A DNA stretch of 64,000 bases, from contig NC_036457.1 of the NCBI RefSeq assembly GCF_002775205.1, forward strand, positions 9,254,024-9,318,023. Reading direction: 5' to 3'. A model generated the notes under the pieces. The model saw only the letters and a program-made list of their open reading frames with translations, searched no databases and was not told the DNA's origin. This document shows, one piece after another, positions 53,524 through 64,000 of this stretch. The stretch's first letter is position 1; every line of letters begins with the position of its first letter. The position numbers and the translations under genes were made by a program. This stretch comes from Xiphophorus maculatus. Its lineage: Eukaryota > Chordata > Actinopteri > Cyprinodontiformes > Poeciliidae.

Positions 53524-54463
53524 TTGAGTGTGTCATTACTGGCCACTTCACAAAGTACGCCTTGCCAGTTTGGGATTTGAACCCATTTTGTCTTCAGGAC
53601 CACATTCCTTTTTGCTTATTCTCATCGAACCCTCAAGATGTCTGCAACACTTCTCAACTTTTTGGTTCACATTGACAATGCTGGCACTATGTATGTGCAG
53701 CACTGGTACTGACTGCACATCTGTAATGCTAATCTCCTACTATACCATTTCCCAAAACAGCTATCGGACTGAGGTCTGGTGGCTGTGGAGGACCACTGCA
53801 GTACTGTGATCCCATTGTATTGTTTAAGAGACCAGTTGGAGATGACGCAAGCTTTCTAGCACAGTGCATTGACCGGTGAGAATACTGTTGTAAAAGGGTC
53901 GTCAATAATAATTGGGTAGGTTGTGGCATCTTTAACTATGCTCAGTTACTGCTACAAGGCAGGCAAGATTTATGATTTCATGTTGTTTATTCTACATCTG
54001 ACCCTATCTAAATGTTACAGTTAAAATTAACTCTGTTTGGGTGTGTTACCTGACAGGAGCGCATTCATTGATCATATTAGCATTACCTTGTTTGAAGCAA
54101 GTTGTTTAAGCTTCTGTTGCTTTTTCATCATCTGGAACCATTCTGTCTATCCTCTCTGATACCAACAAAGTATTTTTGTCCAAACGATTGCCTTTCACAA
54201 GATATTTTCTCATTTTCTAACCTTTCTCTGCAGTGGGAATGCATGAAAATCCCACTAGATCATCTGTTTTTTAAAAAAACAGAATGTTGTCTGGCAACAA
54301 CTGTGCCTTGTTCAACATCACTTAAATCCCTTCTCTTCTCAAATCCAGTGCTAAAACTTCAGCAAGTAATGCACTGAATTGTTGAAATGCGATTGGCTCA
54401 CTTTCTATTCGTATTGTCAAGAACTTGAAGAGTTGTACCTAATAAGATGGCCAGTGAGTCCAT
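53524..54463 (-). mobile_element. Decayed but end-to-end Tc1/mariner-like element, minus orientation
   Basis: Ends are inverted: left GTCATTACTGGCCACTT followed by AAGTAC, right GTACCTAATAAGATGGCCAGT followed by GAGT. Between them, blocks such as TGAGGTCTGGTGGCTGTGGA, GGACCACTGCAGTACTGTG and GAAAATCCCACTAGATCATC follow the complement of a fish Tc1-like transposase. The copy is about 940 bp, shorter than a full element (about 1.2-1.6 kb), and has many stops, so it is inactive. It belongs to the same family as the relic at 39 kb. Confidence 0.85.
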
Positions 54464-54656
54464 GTCCCTAATGGAGGAAAAATTCCCCCTGTTTGGTCTC
54501 TTTTCCTGGAGTGGGACCCCCGTGTATTCTAATCTGAGGCCAAACACAGCTTCCTCCATATATCCGCCACACATGCTCATGCGTACAATGATTGTTATCC
54601 TCCACCTTAATACGCTATTGTTTTAGTGGCTTAATGCAATATATGTATATATTTTA

Positions 54657-54687
54657 AATGCCCTCTTCTTTTCATGAAGAGGGCATT
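54657..54687. repeat. Perfect hairpin, 12-bp arms, 7-base loop
   Basis: Arms AATGCCCTCTTC (54657-54668) and GAAGAGGGCATT (54676-54687). Confidence 0.85.
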
Positions 54688-57600
54688 AATCTCCTGAAAC
54701 AATTACAGAAAACATGTTAGCTAGGCCTGTTACAATAACATTTTTTGCTAATGCAACAACACATTCTGAAATATCAAGAAACTTTAAATTCTAACATTTA
54801 ACACTGGAACTGGAAGACATTTTAAATATACAAAATGAATAAAACAGAAATGACAAATAAAATGAATTATTAAATCTCTGTAAACAAAACTGTTCTTCAG
54901 AAAAAGAGCTAGCACCAGGCTGAAGACTTATCATCCAGTTTTTGTAGTAGAGAGTGAGAAGCTAAAAACTGCAAGTTGTACAAATGAAAATTAAGTTGAT
55001 TTTAATTTATTATGATACATTTATTTATTGTGTATTGCAACAAGTCTAATGGTATCCCATATGTGTTTCTGCTTCTTTGTCTATTGCTCATTATTTAGCT
55101 TTCACACTTCACATCTACCTTGCTGTATTTTAAATACTTTTCCCAGGTTCTTCATTAGCCATGGTACCACCCTGCTCTATCATTAGCTACAGCTGTTCCT
55201 CCTGAGGTTTCTTTGTTGGCGTTGCGGCTGAAGTTTTTGTCTTTGTCGCTATTGATGTTGTTTAGTCTGCTAGAATGGGAAATACATTTGTTTGTGTTTC
55301 TGGCTGCTTGTCTGGCAAAGTTGTAGGTACTCCTCCTCTTAGGCAAGCTTTAACCGGTGCTGCAGCCAGGTTGTTTTGGCCTATAAAACTTAGAAATTCC
55401 TGAACTTGTCCTGGCACTGAAAGTGGACAGCTGAAGCCAGAATGAATGCCGTCCAGGAGTCTGGAATGCTCATAAATATGGAAATGAAAGGAAATTAGTA
55501 TTAAAGCAAGTTGTGAAATGTAGAGTTCACTGAAATAAGAAATATAATTTGTATGAGCTGAACTTGCTCTTCATCCATCAACTCCAGTGCTGGGCAGTTT
55601 TGAGAAAGTCTTGTAACAGCACTTTAGTGGACGCAGATCTGTGATCAATCATATTTACAAAAATAATCAACTTAATGGTACTTCGGACCACCACTTTTGG
55701 CAAGCATTCTACTGTAATGTTTGAAAGGAAAGATAATAAAATAGAATTCATATCAGTTTGGATGGCTAATAGTAGTTGGTTTGGTCACTGTGCACGGGAA
55801 TTAGCAAATCAAACTAGTTTTATGACTTGCACAATGTAAAGTCAGAATTAAGTCAGGTATGATTCTAGATCAAGGTTCTGATGTCCTGGCTGCAGAATTA
55901 GAAGCTAGTGAGCATCATGTTACATTAGCTGCAAGTAATGCAGAAAATCCCGAGGTGGCCCTAATAGTAACAAAAAAGAGAAAATGCGTGTTATTACATA
56001 ATCATATTTTTTAACTTTATTTCATATTCTAGTGTTATTCCCTCACCAAAACTTTAATGCATTCTTGAGAAGTCTTTGGATATACTATGGCAGCTATTCA
56101 GTGGTGCCTCAGCACAGAGGTTATCTGCGTAATATGGGAAATTTACGGGAAAATATTAATATGGAAGCAGGAGTAAAATATGGTAGCTAGCACTTAGCAT
56201 CAAGAGGAAGTTTGCTCACATTAATACAAATAACATGTCTTTTTTGGTGATTTTACACAAAGCAATGCTTTTAATGCAATAACAAAAGCTATAAAATGTG
56301 ATTTAAAATTTACCCATGGTTCTGTTTTTATTTTTGCTTGATATCTTTTACCTTTACTGGCTGTGCGTTCGGTTTGTTGCCTACAGTAATACAGACTAAG
56401 GAATGATTCTTCAATCTCAAACTTCTTAGAAAAGGGGAAAAACAGACAAAACAGTTAATTAATTCAGACGTCAGGTTGCAAAAAGAAAAAGCTGTGAGTG
56501 ATGGCGACACTTAAAAGAATCTGTGAAGATAAAGACGGACTGTGTATTTTTTGCAAATGATCCATCTCAGCATTGACAGTGTCACAGAGGGAGGGGGAAA
56601 CCATACATAAATGACCCCTCCACCCGCCATTAGTCACAGTCTCCCTCGCTTTCCGGATGCTTTTTTTTCTTAATATTCACACTTCTCTTGTTACCACAGA
56701 AACACTTAACCTCCTTTTATAAACTGAAAATTTGAAGAAGCTGTCTGACTGCGCGCTGAAGTTGGGTCCTGATTTCACACTCAACACGGTCACTCACACA
56801 TACTGTCAACTGCAGTAATGAGCTTTAAATTAGCCCTCTGCCTCTCTGTGGGTTTAAAGTCCTTCTCTGTTTAGAGCAAAAGTAAAAATGGAAAGGAAAC
56901 AGAGTTAGTTTTGACCATAGAAGGGGCTGAAATACTTTTGGAAAACAAATTTTGTGAGTGGGGGAGTGAATGTCTTTGTTTTATAATCATGACAATCTGA
57001 CAACATGCAGCTAAAATTTCTACACACTATAAAAACCTCAGCTCTTCCTCTGCATGAGGAAACCCAGTTTAAGGATGTTTGCCTCCTTCAAAGGATCCAA
57101 CTGCCTTGTTTTAGCTTGTTGTCAGTGTGTGAGATCCTGTTGAGGAAATTACTGAGTGGTGATGGATGAGAAGTTGAAGGAACGTGACTCTGGTGTTGAG
57201 CTGTAGACAATGGTCCAAAGTTGGTAGTGTTTAGGGAAATAAGGTGCCAGAGGTTCAAATAATTTGGTGTCAACTTATGGGTTTAATATGAACTTAAGGT
57301 TTTATCACAGTATTTTGTGGTAAGTTGTGATAAGAAAAGTGATAATACAAACTATTTTTTACTTTTTTGAAGAAACCTTGGCTTTGACAGCATTACACAG
57401 TTATCATAATCCCACAACCACAAAGACTACTCTTGAAAAACATTCCTACTTGTAATACGACAGTCTCACAAAGAAGTGAGTTCCATCACTAAACTGCACA
57501 CAGTAGGGGCATTTAATCATATTTTCAAACTTATTAATATTTGTTGAAGCTCTCATTGAACAAACGGTGGAGAAAATGGTAAAATTAACAATCCCGACAA

Positions 57601-58539
57601 TACAGTTATGTGGGGGTTAAACATCATTAATTGGAATTTATCGTGACAATACAAGAAGTGTAGCATAATAAACGATACAATAAATGCTCAACCCTTGCTA
57701 TATATAAAGAAAACATTTTTCAAATTCTATTTTTTTTTCACCTTTTTTTTTTTTTTTTATCAGTCTGAATTTCATTTTTGCACCAGAAAATGTACCAAAG
57801 CTCTTAGGTTCTTCCTATGAAATGAGTTTAGTATCATTTCAATCATCAAGAAGTTAAGGCTTTGGGAGCAGCCACAGGTCATCAGATAAGGGGTTTCTGC
57901 TGTAGCCTTGTGTCCTCAACAGTTCACGCTTGGGTGAGCTGAGGAGTTTTGAAGATCCGTGTGCGTGTTTGCTAAGCTTGTGTTGCTCATTATAGAAGAG
58001 CTGCGTGTGTGTGTGTGTATTTCAGAAGAGAGGGGGTTGCAGGTGAACCATTTGGATTCAGACTGAGGTCCTTCGTGGGTCAACGGATCCTCTGACTGTT
58101 TGAGAGAGAGGTCGTGATTCTTAGACTCTGTTCTGTTTGTGATGGTCGTCCAGGGGGAATCTATGTAATGGCACTGGTTAGGGAAAAAAAAGTAGACTGT
58201 TAGGACCCCTTCCTGCTGTGACCAGTCCTCGTCTTTATGGGAGGAAAAACAAATAGTCAACACATTTGCTTTGGTGTACAAGACTGAGGATTGGGTGTCT
58301 CGCATGTGTCATTTTGATGGCACTCTGTCTGTCCTGATTTATTGTAGCCTTTTCCTGTTAACTATGTGACCATTGAAGAGGATGGATCAATCATCAGCAC
58401 AAATCAAATTGGTGAATGTAGATAAAAAATAAAGTCAAACTATTTTTCACAGCAAAATATTATTTTATATTTACTCTTTTTTTCTGTTTTAAGGTGATGT
58501 CAAAGAATAATTCTGTTTTTTTTTCCTTTTTATTATTTC
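54688..58539. other. Gene-free stretch
   Basis: No supportable exon. Poly-T tracts at about 57728-57759. A 129-codon minus-strand frame at 57916-58305 has no recognisable content. Confidence 0.4.
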
Positions 58540-58840
58540 CAAGGTTTCCCAGAGAAAACTTGATAAGGCCGGTAGTTGGGTGGTAGGGGAATCATTTATC
58601 CAGTGGCCAGTTGTGCTTTTGAGTTAAGAAATCTTTAAAGTTGACAGGAAATTTAAACATTTCACTTGATAATCATGTGTTATTGAAAGATTGGATGATT
58701 AATGCCTGAACACCAACTATAAAGTCTTAAAAAATGCAAACATTTTAAAAAGACTTGTATAAATAAATAATGATTTCCCTGGTGGGGGCACAAGTCAAGC
58801 CTGGTGGCCCGCCAGGCTTATAACACTGAAGGAAACCCTG
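58540..58840. mobile_element. Probable hAT-like non-autonomous element
   Basis: Left end AAGGTTTCCCAGAGAAAAC with TTGATAAGGCCGG following. Right end GCCAGGCTTATAACACTGAA then GGAAACCCTG. These are degraded inverted copies of a CAGGGTTTCC-type terminus that is common in fish hAT elements. About 300 bp, non-coding; target duplication not clear. Confidence 0.6.
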
Positions 58841-59489
58841 ATTTCAATTCCCTAAACTCCAAACATTAAACTTTTACCTTTTCTTAATTCTCGTAATATG
58901 AGTGCAATTCCATTTGGCTTTCTACAAACTTTTGGTTGTTTTGTAAGTTTGACTAAAATTGAAGCAAGGCTCAACACTAAAAGACATTCTCATCAAAGCA
59001 GTTAATGCTTTATTAACATTATTTTGAGTAATATATCGACATTAGCCCATCTTTAAATCCTACAAGGCTTTTGAGCTACAGCTTTACTGAGTTTAATCGT
59101 TTTTAAAAAAAACTTTCTTTCTTTGGCCTTCTTCTGTTAGGGAATGTTTTATGATCATCCTGTGCTGGTGTTTCTCTAATCTGCAACACAAAAAGCAGTC
59201 CGATTTCTCTCAGTGGATGAGGAGCTTTTGTCCAAGCCGACTCGCAGCCTATTGATCACTCATAACCCCCTCTCCTTCTTGTGAAGTGTGGATCAGTGTG
59301 GAGCCCATGCAGTTGTGCACCAGCAGCAAGAGTTTAGCTGTTTTCCAAGTGTGCAACAAATATACCTATAAACTTTTTGTTGCTGTGCAAACTTTCAGGC
59401 AGAAATCTAAAAATTCAGCTTAAGGCTGAACTGACTTCAAATGAAACAACAAAAACTCAAAAAAACAAACAAATGAACTAAAATAAGGA

Positions 59490-60027
59490 GTGAAAAACGC
59501 ACAAATTGTGGGACTCCTGTCTTGTAATTTGCTGCAGGAGAGTGAGAGGAGGAGCCAGGGGGAGGGGAATACACAGCAGGGAGGGGAGCATGAGAGAGCA
59601 GAGGCCATTCACTATGATACACACACACACACACTCCAATGCAAACACATGAACACTTCGAGACGCGCACATGCACGCTGTGGATGCCGGAGAGAGGGAG
59701 GGAGAGAAGCTTTCAGAGACAGAGTAGGCAGAGAAGATCATTGGCAAGTTAAAGAGAGTGAAAGAAAGGACCTGGATGAGTTAGTTCAGAATAAAACTTA
59801 CTAACTTCTAGAAAAGAAAAATAAAGAAAATCACAATGCTTTGGAGAGTTAAGAAAATCTGAGGATTTTTTTTTTTTCCTGGAACTGCTAGGAGTATGTT
59901 TTGGAAAAGTCTGGATATGTGACCTTCTGTGGAAATCCTGGTTCCTTCTGAACTTTCTCACTATCACTTTTGAGAAACATTTTGTCATCATTTCATCTGA
60001 AGAAGGGCCAAGCCACTATGCCTACTG
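59490..60027 (+). promoter_or_regulatory. Promoter-like region, long 5' UTR and candidate 10-base first coding exon
   Basis: Purine-rich, CpG-containing sequence with a short (CA)n tract (about 59618-59634) leads to an exon-like stretch ending ATGCCTACTG|GTAAGAAC. The ATG at 60018-60020 is followed by only seven more coding bases (Met-Pro-Thr, then one base) before a strong donor at 60028. Upstream ATGs exist in the putative UTR. This is the layout of a first coding exon of a long-intron plus-strand gene. The gene cannot be named from three residues, and no matching second exon is recognised in the remaining 4 kb. Confidence 0.4.
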
Positions 60028-63000
60028 GTAAGAACGGAAATGTCCAGCTACCAAACATATATTTCTTTTCTTAAATGGGTATCAACAGGTTTCTGTTGTG
60101 ATGTGACTTGATTTTTATGCCTGACATTTTTCTTTAATGTTACACACTAGTTGTAAATTTCTAATCTATATGAAATTTTGCTATCACAATATCACCCTAA
60201 GTGCATAATTTCTGTGAACTACTTGGTTTATGTTTTGACAAATCTTAAACATGTTGCTTCCCTCTTGCTGCATGTTGAGATGCCATTCGGCAGCCTGTGA
60301 CCCAATTTAGAGCCTCAAAGGGCAGCAGCTGGCAGCAGGCTGCAAATGGGTATGAAGCAGAAAAGAAGAGGAGGGGGAATAATTACTTTTTCGCGCAAAG
60401 TCTTTGGTTTCGAGGTGCTGGAGACAATGGAGTACTCCGTATTTCTCCTCCCACTCTGCATGTCCGCGGGGAGGGAAGGCTGCCCATCCAAAACACATAA
60501 GTGCACATGGCTCGGGGGGAAGTGGGTGGTGATGAGATCCCTTAAAAGTTCCTACTTTTAGAGTCTCTCACCTGGGGGGGCACAGATGACACCCTGTAGG
60601 TCCAGCTGTATGACTTTTTTATTTCCATTCAGAAATTTAGGCTAGCATGCCACAGTCTCAAGCAAGGCTGATGGGTGTGAACAGCAAACGTATCATGGGT
60701 GTCCCGTGGGCGAGTACAAGAGTGTGGGTGTCTGAAAATAGGGACAGCATGTGGGTGAATTCTTCTCCCACAGCTACTCGACTATAACTACACTGCACAT
60801 TCCTGAGTGCTGTCTTTGTGGTGTCAAAAACACAAAGAAATCATTGGACACTTTATTTTTCATAGGGGGATTTTAGATTTTAAATGTGTTGCGGTTTTGT
60901 TGAATGTGTTCTCTTTATTATGTGAAAATGTTGTTAATTAGTCCACTAGCTGCACGCATGTGTTTGCTTAGGTTTTATGAGGCAATGAAAGCCCAGATTT
61001 ACGTTTAAAGGGATAGCGCAGTGAGATGAAGTTGTATTAAACTGTAACAATCAGTTAATATCTTGCCTACAGTGGATAACTCTCATAATGACTTTGTTTA
61101 ATGTAAATTCATATTCTTTGGATCAGAAGGCTGAAACTGACAAGTAGTCTTAGTTGCCAAGAGCCAGGGGACTTCTATTATTTTAAAGAACCCCAAATTT
61201 CAGAAACATCCAATTATTATCCAATAATAAAGTGTAAAAATAAAAAATATGATAGATTGAGCATTATTTAAATTTTTCCTTTTACATCGGAAATTTGCTG
61301 TGACCAGAAATACTTTGCATGTTCCAATCTCAATACGTTTCACGCAGGACGCTCATTGGTGGCACACCGCCTCCAAACTCAGTGTAAATAATCACCAACT
61401 TCTGTGTAAATAAAGATTTAAAAGGTCACAAGACAATGTTTTCATAACTTTGCACTTTTGAAATTGGAGTTAAGACATTAGGCGTCTGATTTGGTCTTAG
61501 CCCTTCTTGGACTAGCCCTTAGCTGCAGTTAATCTGGATTTATAATAAATCAAAATGCAAGGAGAGCAATATACTACAGATAATTAACTGCTTATAAATC
61601 GAAACTAACTTTAAGCGTCCCAAACTCTGCTTAACCCGTGCGCATACTTACTGTAAGCATCTTGTGGTTATGATGAGTGTTTATACTTCAGAAGACAAAT
61701 GCAGTTGTTAATTGGTGCACCAGGTGTGTGCTGTGTTTACTTTAGTTTATATTAGAGCCTTTTTAAGCATGTTTTTTTTTCTACCTCCTCTTACTTTGCT
61801 CCAGCAATTCATGCAACATTTGCATTTGAGTATATTCCCCAAACCCGCACACTTCTTTGTTGGTCTAGCAGTAAGTTCAGTGGAAACTCCGCCTCATTTC
61901 CAATCCTATGTTTCACCTCTTTGTCTATATGTGCCTAACCTCTGGGCCCTGTGTTCGTCTGCCTGTCCTCGCTGCATTAATTGGGCTGCAGTGTGAAATC
62001 CAGAGCGACACTTTGAGGTCTTTAATGTCGGTTGCGATCAAGGCTATGACTCTATTAGAAATGGAGACAGATCTGAAGTGGAATATGCAGAAAATGGGAA
62101 GTCGAAGATTGTCAAGGTTTCAGAGCGTAAAATTAAGTTAAATTTTTAGGATATACTGTTATAAAGTTAGTGCTTCATTGGGTAGATTGGTTGGGCAGAA
62201 GCAAAAGGCAGAATTCACAAAAAAAATGTTGAGTGGGAAATGGAAGAATGGAAAAAATATGGGAGTGGGTGGTGTTTGACCTTTGGCCTTCTTTCTCATC
62301 TTTTCTTCCTACTTTCATTCCTATGGGACATCTACTCTCATTCCTCACTCTTACTCGCAGTTACTCATGTCCCCGAGGTTAAAGACGCTGCCAAAGTGAA
62401 AACAAAGGCGACTGCATTGCAACTGGTTTCGGTTATCCGTTCAGAATTCTTGAGTTTCTAGTAAGAAGTACACAGGAAGGTCAAAGATTGAGTTGCCATC
62501 TGGAAGACATACCGTTTAATAAACAAAATCTTGCAAACAACTTTGAGTAATGTGCCGTCAAATCATGTCTCGTGCTCACACTTTTTTGTTGGGATCCCTT
62601 CTTTTCCTGCAAAGGCTGGTTGAAAATTTAAGGATGTTCCTGTACTTATGAGTAAATCCATTTGGTGTTTAAACAGCTGTCAGTCAGAAAGTCACTGTTG
62701 GGAACTGCTTATAATGGGAAGCTCAGCCAATCACGATGTTCAAATATGCATATCTCTTGCAAAAGTAACCAAGTCCCAACCAGGGAAAATGGAAATCTTA
62801 TTGTTTGTCCACCTTTTTATTTAATTTACTTTACTTTGGTTAAAATTGCAGTAACTTATTTTTTGAGTGTTTTTATGTCCCATAAACTTGGAAAGCAAAA
62901 AGAGCCCGAGGAGGAAAACATTTACTGCACCTAAATGTGAACATGTGCCATGGTGGTCAGTACCCACATTATGTACAGGTTGGCCTATGGTTATTTTCCT

Positions 63001-64000
63001 AAATAGAATAGAACAGGCATGGTCTGACTGAAAGGAATGTCTGGGGGAAGCTGAATTGTGAAGTTGGCAGGGTTCCTGTCGAGAAATACCAGATGTGTTT
63101 TAAGTTTCATAACAAAATATGATGTTGGAGAAAAAGAATGACAGGAAGGGAGGAAGAAAAGGATCGGAAGTCAGTTTATGACTGATTGTGAGTGGTATGT
63201 GAGCGTATTGTAAAGGTGTGAGTGAGCAAGATGGAATAAATTATGGAAATAACTGAGGGAAAGTCATTTAACTTGTTGGTGTGGTTAATGTTTTGGCCTC
63301 TCTCCACTAAGATGGAGCTGAGATGGAGCTTGTTTTCCCTGCTGCATTACACTCAGTTGCATGTGTAAATTAATCTTCATTAAAACCTGTTAGATTATTT
63401 CAATGTTTGGCTAGCTTTGGCTGTTGGTGTTTGATAAAGTCAGATGCTTAATTAGAAAGACTAATAGAGGCTTTGTCATATGTTTCTATTCTGTCTTGTG
63501 AATGTAACTACAGCAAAGAGGGACATATTTTAGTCATTCAGAAAAACCACCATCAATAAGTAGTGACTAGGATTTTCCTGCAGGCTGAGGTTTTTGGAAG
63601 CCTCCTGTTTGTCTTTAAAGAATTTCATTTAAGTGATTGTTGTTGAAGTCGCTGCAACATCTGAAGAAAACTACAAGAATTTCACTATAAAGCTTTTTAT
63701 CTTTTCCGTGACTGTCAGAAGCTCAAATCAGAATACAAATAATTTAAAATGTTCTTGGGGGGGGGGAAACTGGATCAAAACGCTCGTACAGTGGTAAAGT
63801 CCCAGTATTTCAAATCAGGAATTGAGTGTCTTCTAGCGTTTTACTTCCTGAAATAGCATGAAAATAGTGAGCAGCTTGAAGGTTTATGAGAAAATCACGA
63901 TTATTGCATATGAAATGTTTTTCTCCCATGTTGTGGTCCTTTGTTTATAGAAAATCACTTTACCTGTCTTAGTTTTCTTGCAGTGTAGCCAGAGAGAAAG
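60028..64000. other. Possible first intron; no recognised genes
   Basis: No supportable exon on either strand up to the right edge. A G-run lies at about 63758-63766. If the 60.0 kb exon is real, this is the start of its first intron. Confidence 0.35.

Noticed and set aside
57916..58305. 129-codon minus-strand frame
   Set aside because: Low-complexity His/Thr stretch from a GT repeat and no recognisable domain.
59490..59804. 104-codon plus-strand frame
   Set aside because: Falls in the purine-rich putative 5' UTR; biased composition explains the open frame.

Overview
The window reads as nuclear DNA of a ray-finned (teleost) fish. The genes have short introns (often 90-150 bp) with GT/AG borders and AT-rich spacers. 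There are several decayed Tc1/mariner copies of kinds common in fish, a fish-type dispersed repeat behind an (ATCC)n tract, hAT-like miniature elements and long simple repeats. No bacterial features, CRISPR array, rRNA or tRNA were recognised.

Layout. (1) 1-4000, minus strand: the 5' part of ppp4r3a (smek1), a regulatory subunit of protein phosphatase 4. Six coding exons (370 codons) are in view; the rest lies beyond the left edge. A CpG-bearing promoter region with a YY1-like site is at about 3.95 kb. (2) 4.6-7.1 kb, minus strand: complete erh (enhancer of rudimentary homolog, 104 aa, four coding exons, the first holding only the ATG). (3) 8.2-16.8 kb, minus strand: a complete secreted papilin-like extracellular matrix gene of 17 coding exons, about 856 aa. 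(4) 18.6-19.2 kb, minus strand: a 137-aa, acidic, coiled-coil protein I cannot name. (5) 19.7-64 kb: no recognised protein-coding gene body. It holds transposon relics, microsatellites, several perfect hairpins and three places (29.6-29.85, 52.1-52.55 and 59.5-60.03 kb) that look like promoters plus first exons on the plus strand, each ending at a consensus splice donor. They could be alternative starts of one long-intron gene whose body lies to the right of the window; this is inference.

The most interesting locus is the papilin-like gene. The predicted protein has a signal peptide, a thrombospondin type-1 repeat (TSP1) and an ADAMTS-type cysteine-rich region, but no spacer, Ig or PLAC domain. 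Its middle is a tandem duplication of a six-exon cassette (three TSP1 repeats plus two YGCC modules), followed by one Kunitz domain whose P1 residue is Asp. One 177-bp exon pair in the duplication is about 96% identical while its neighbours are clearly more diverged, which suggests gene conversion.

In human, ERH, PAPLN and PPP4R3A are all on the long arm of chromosome 14, so the block fits an old linkage group that has been rearranged. No functional link between the genes is visible beyond proximity.
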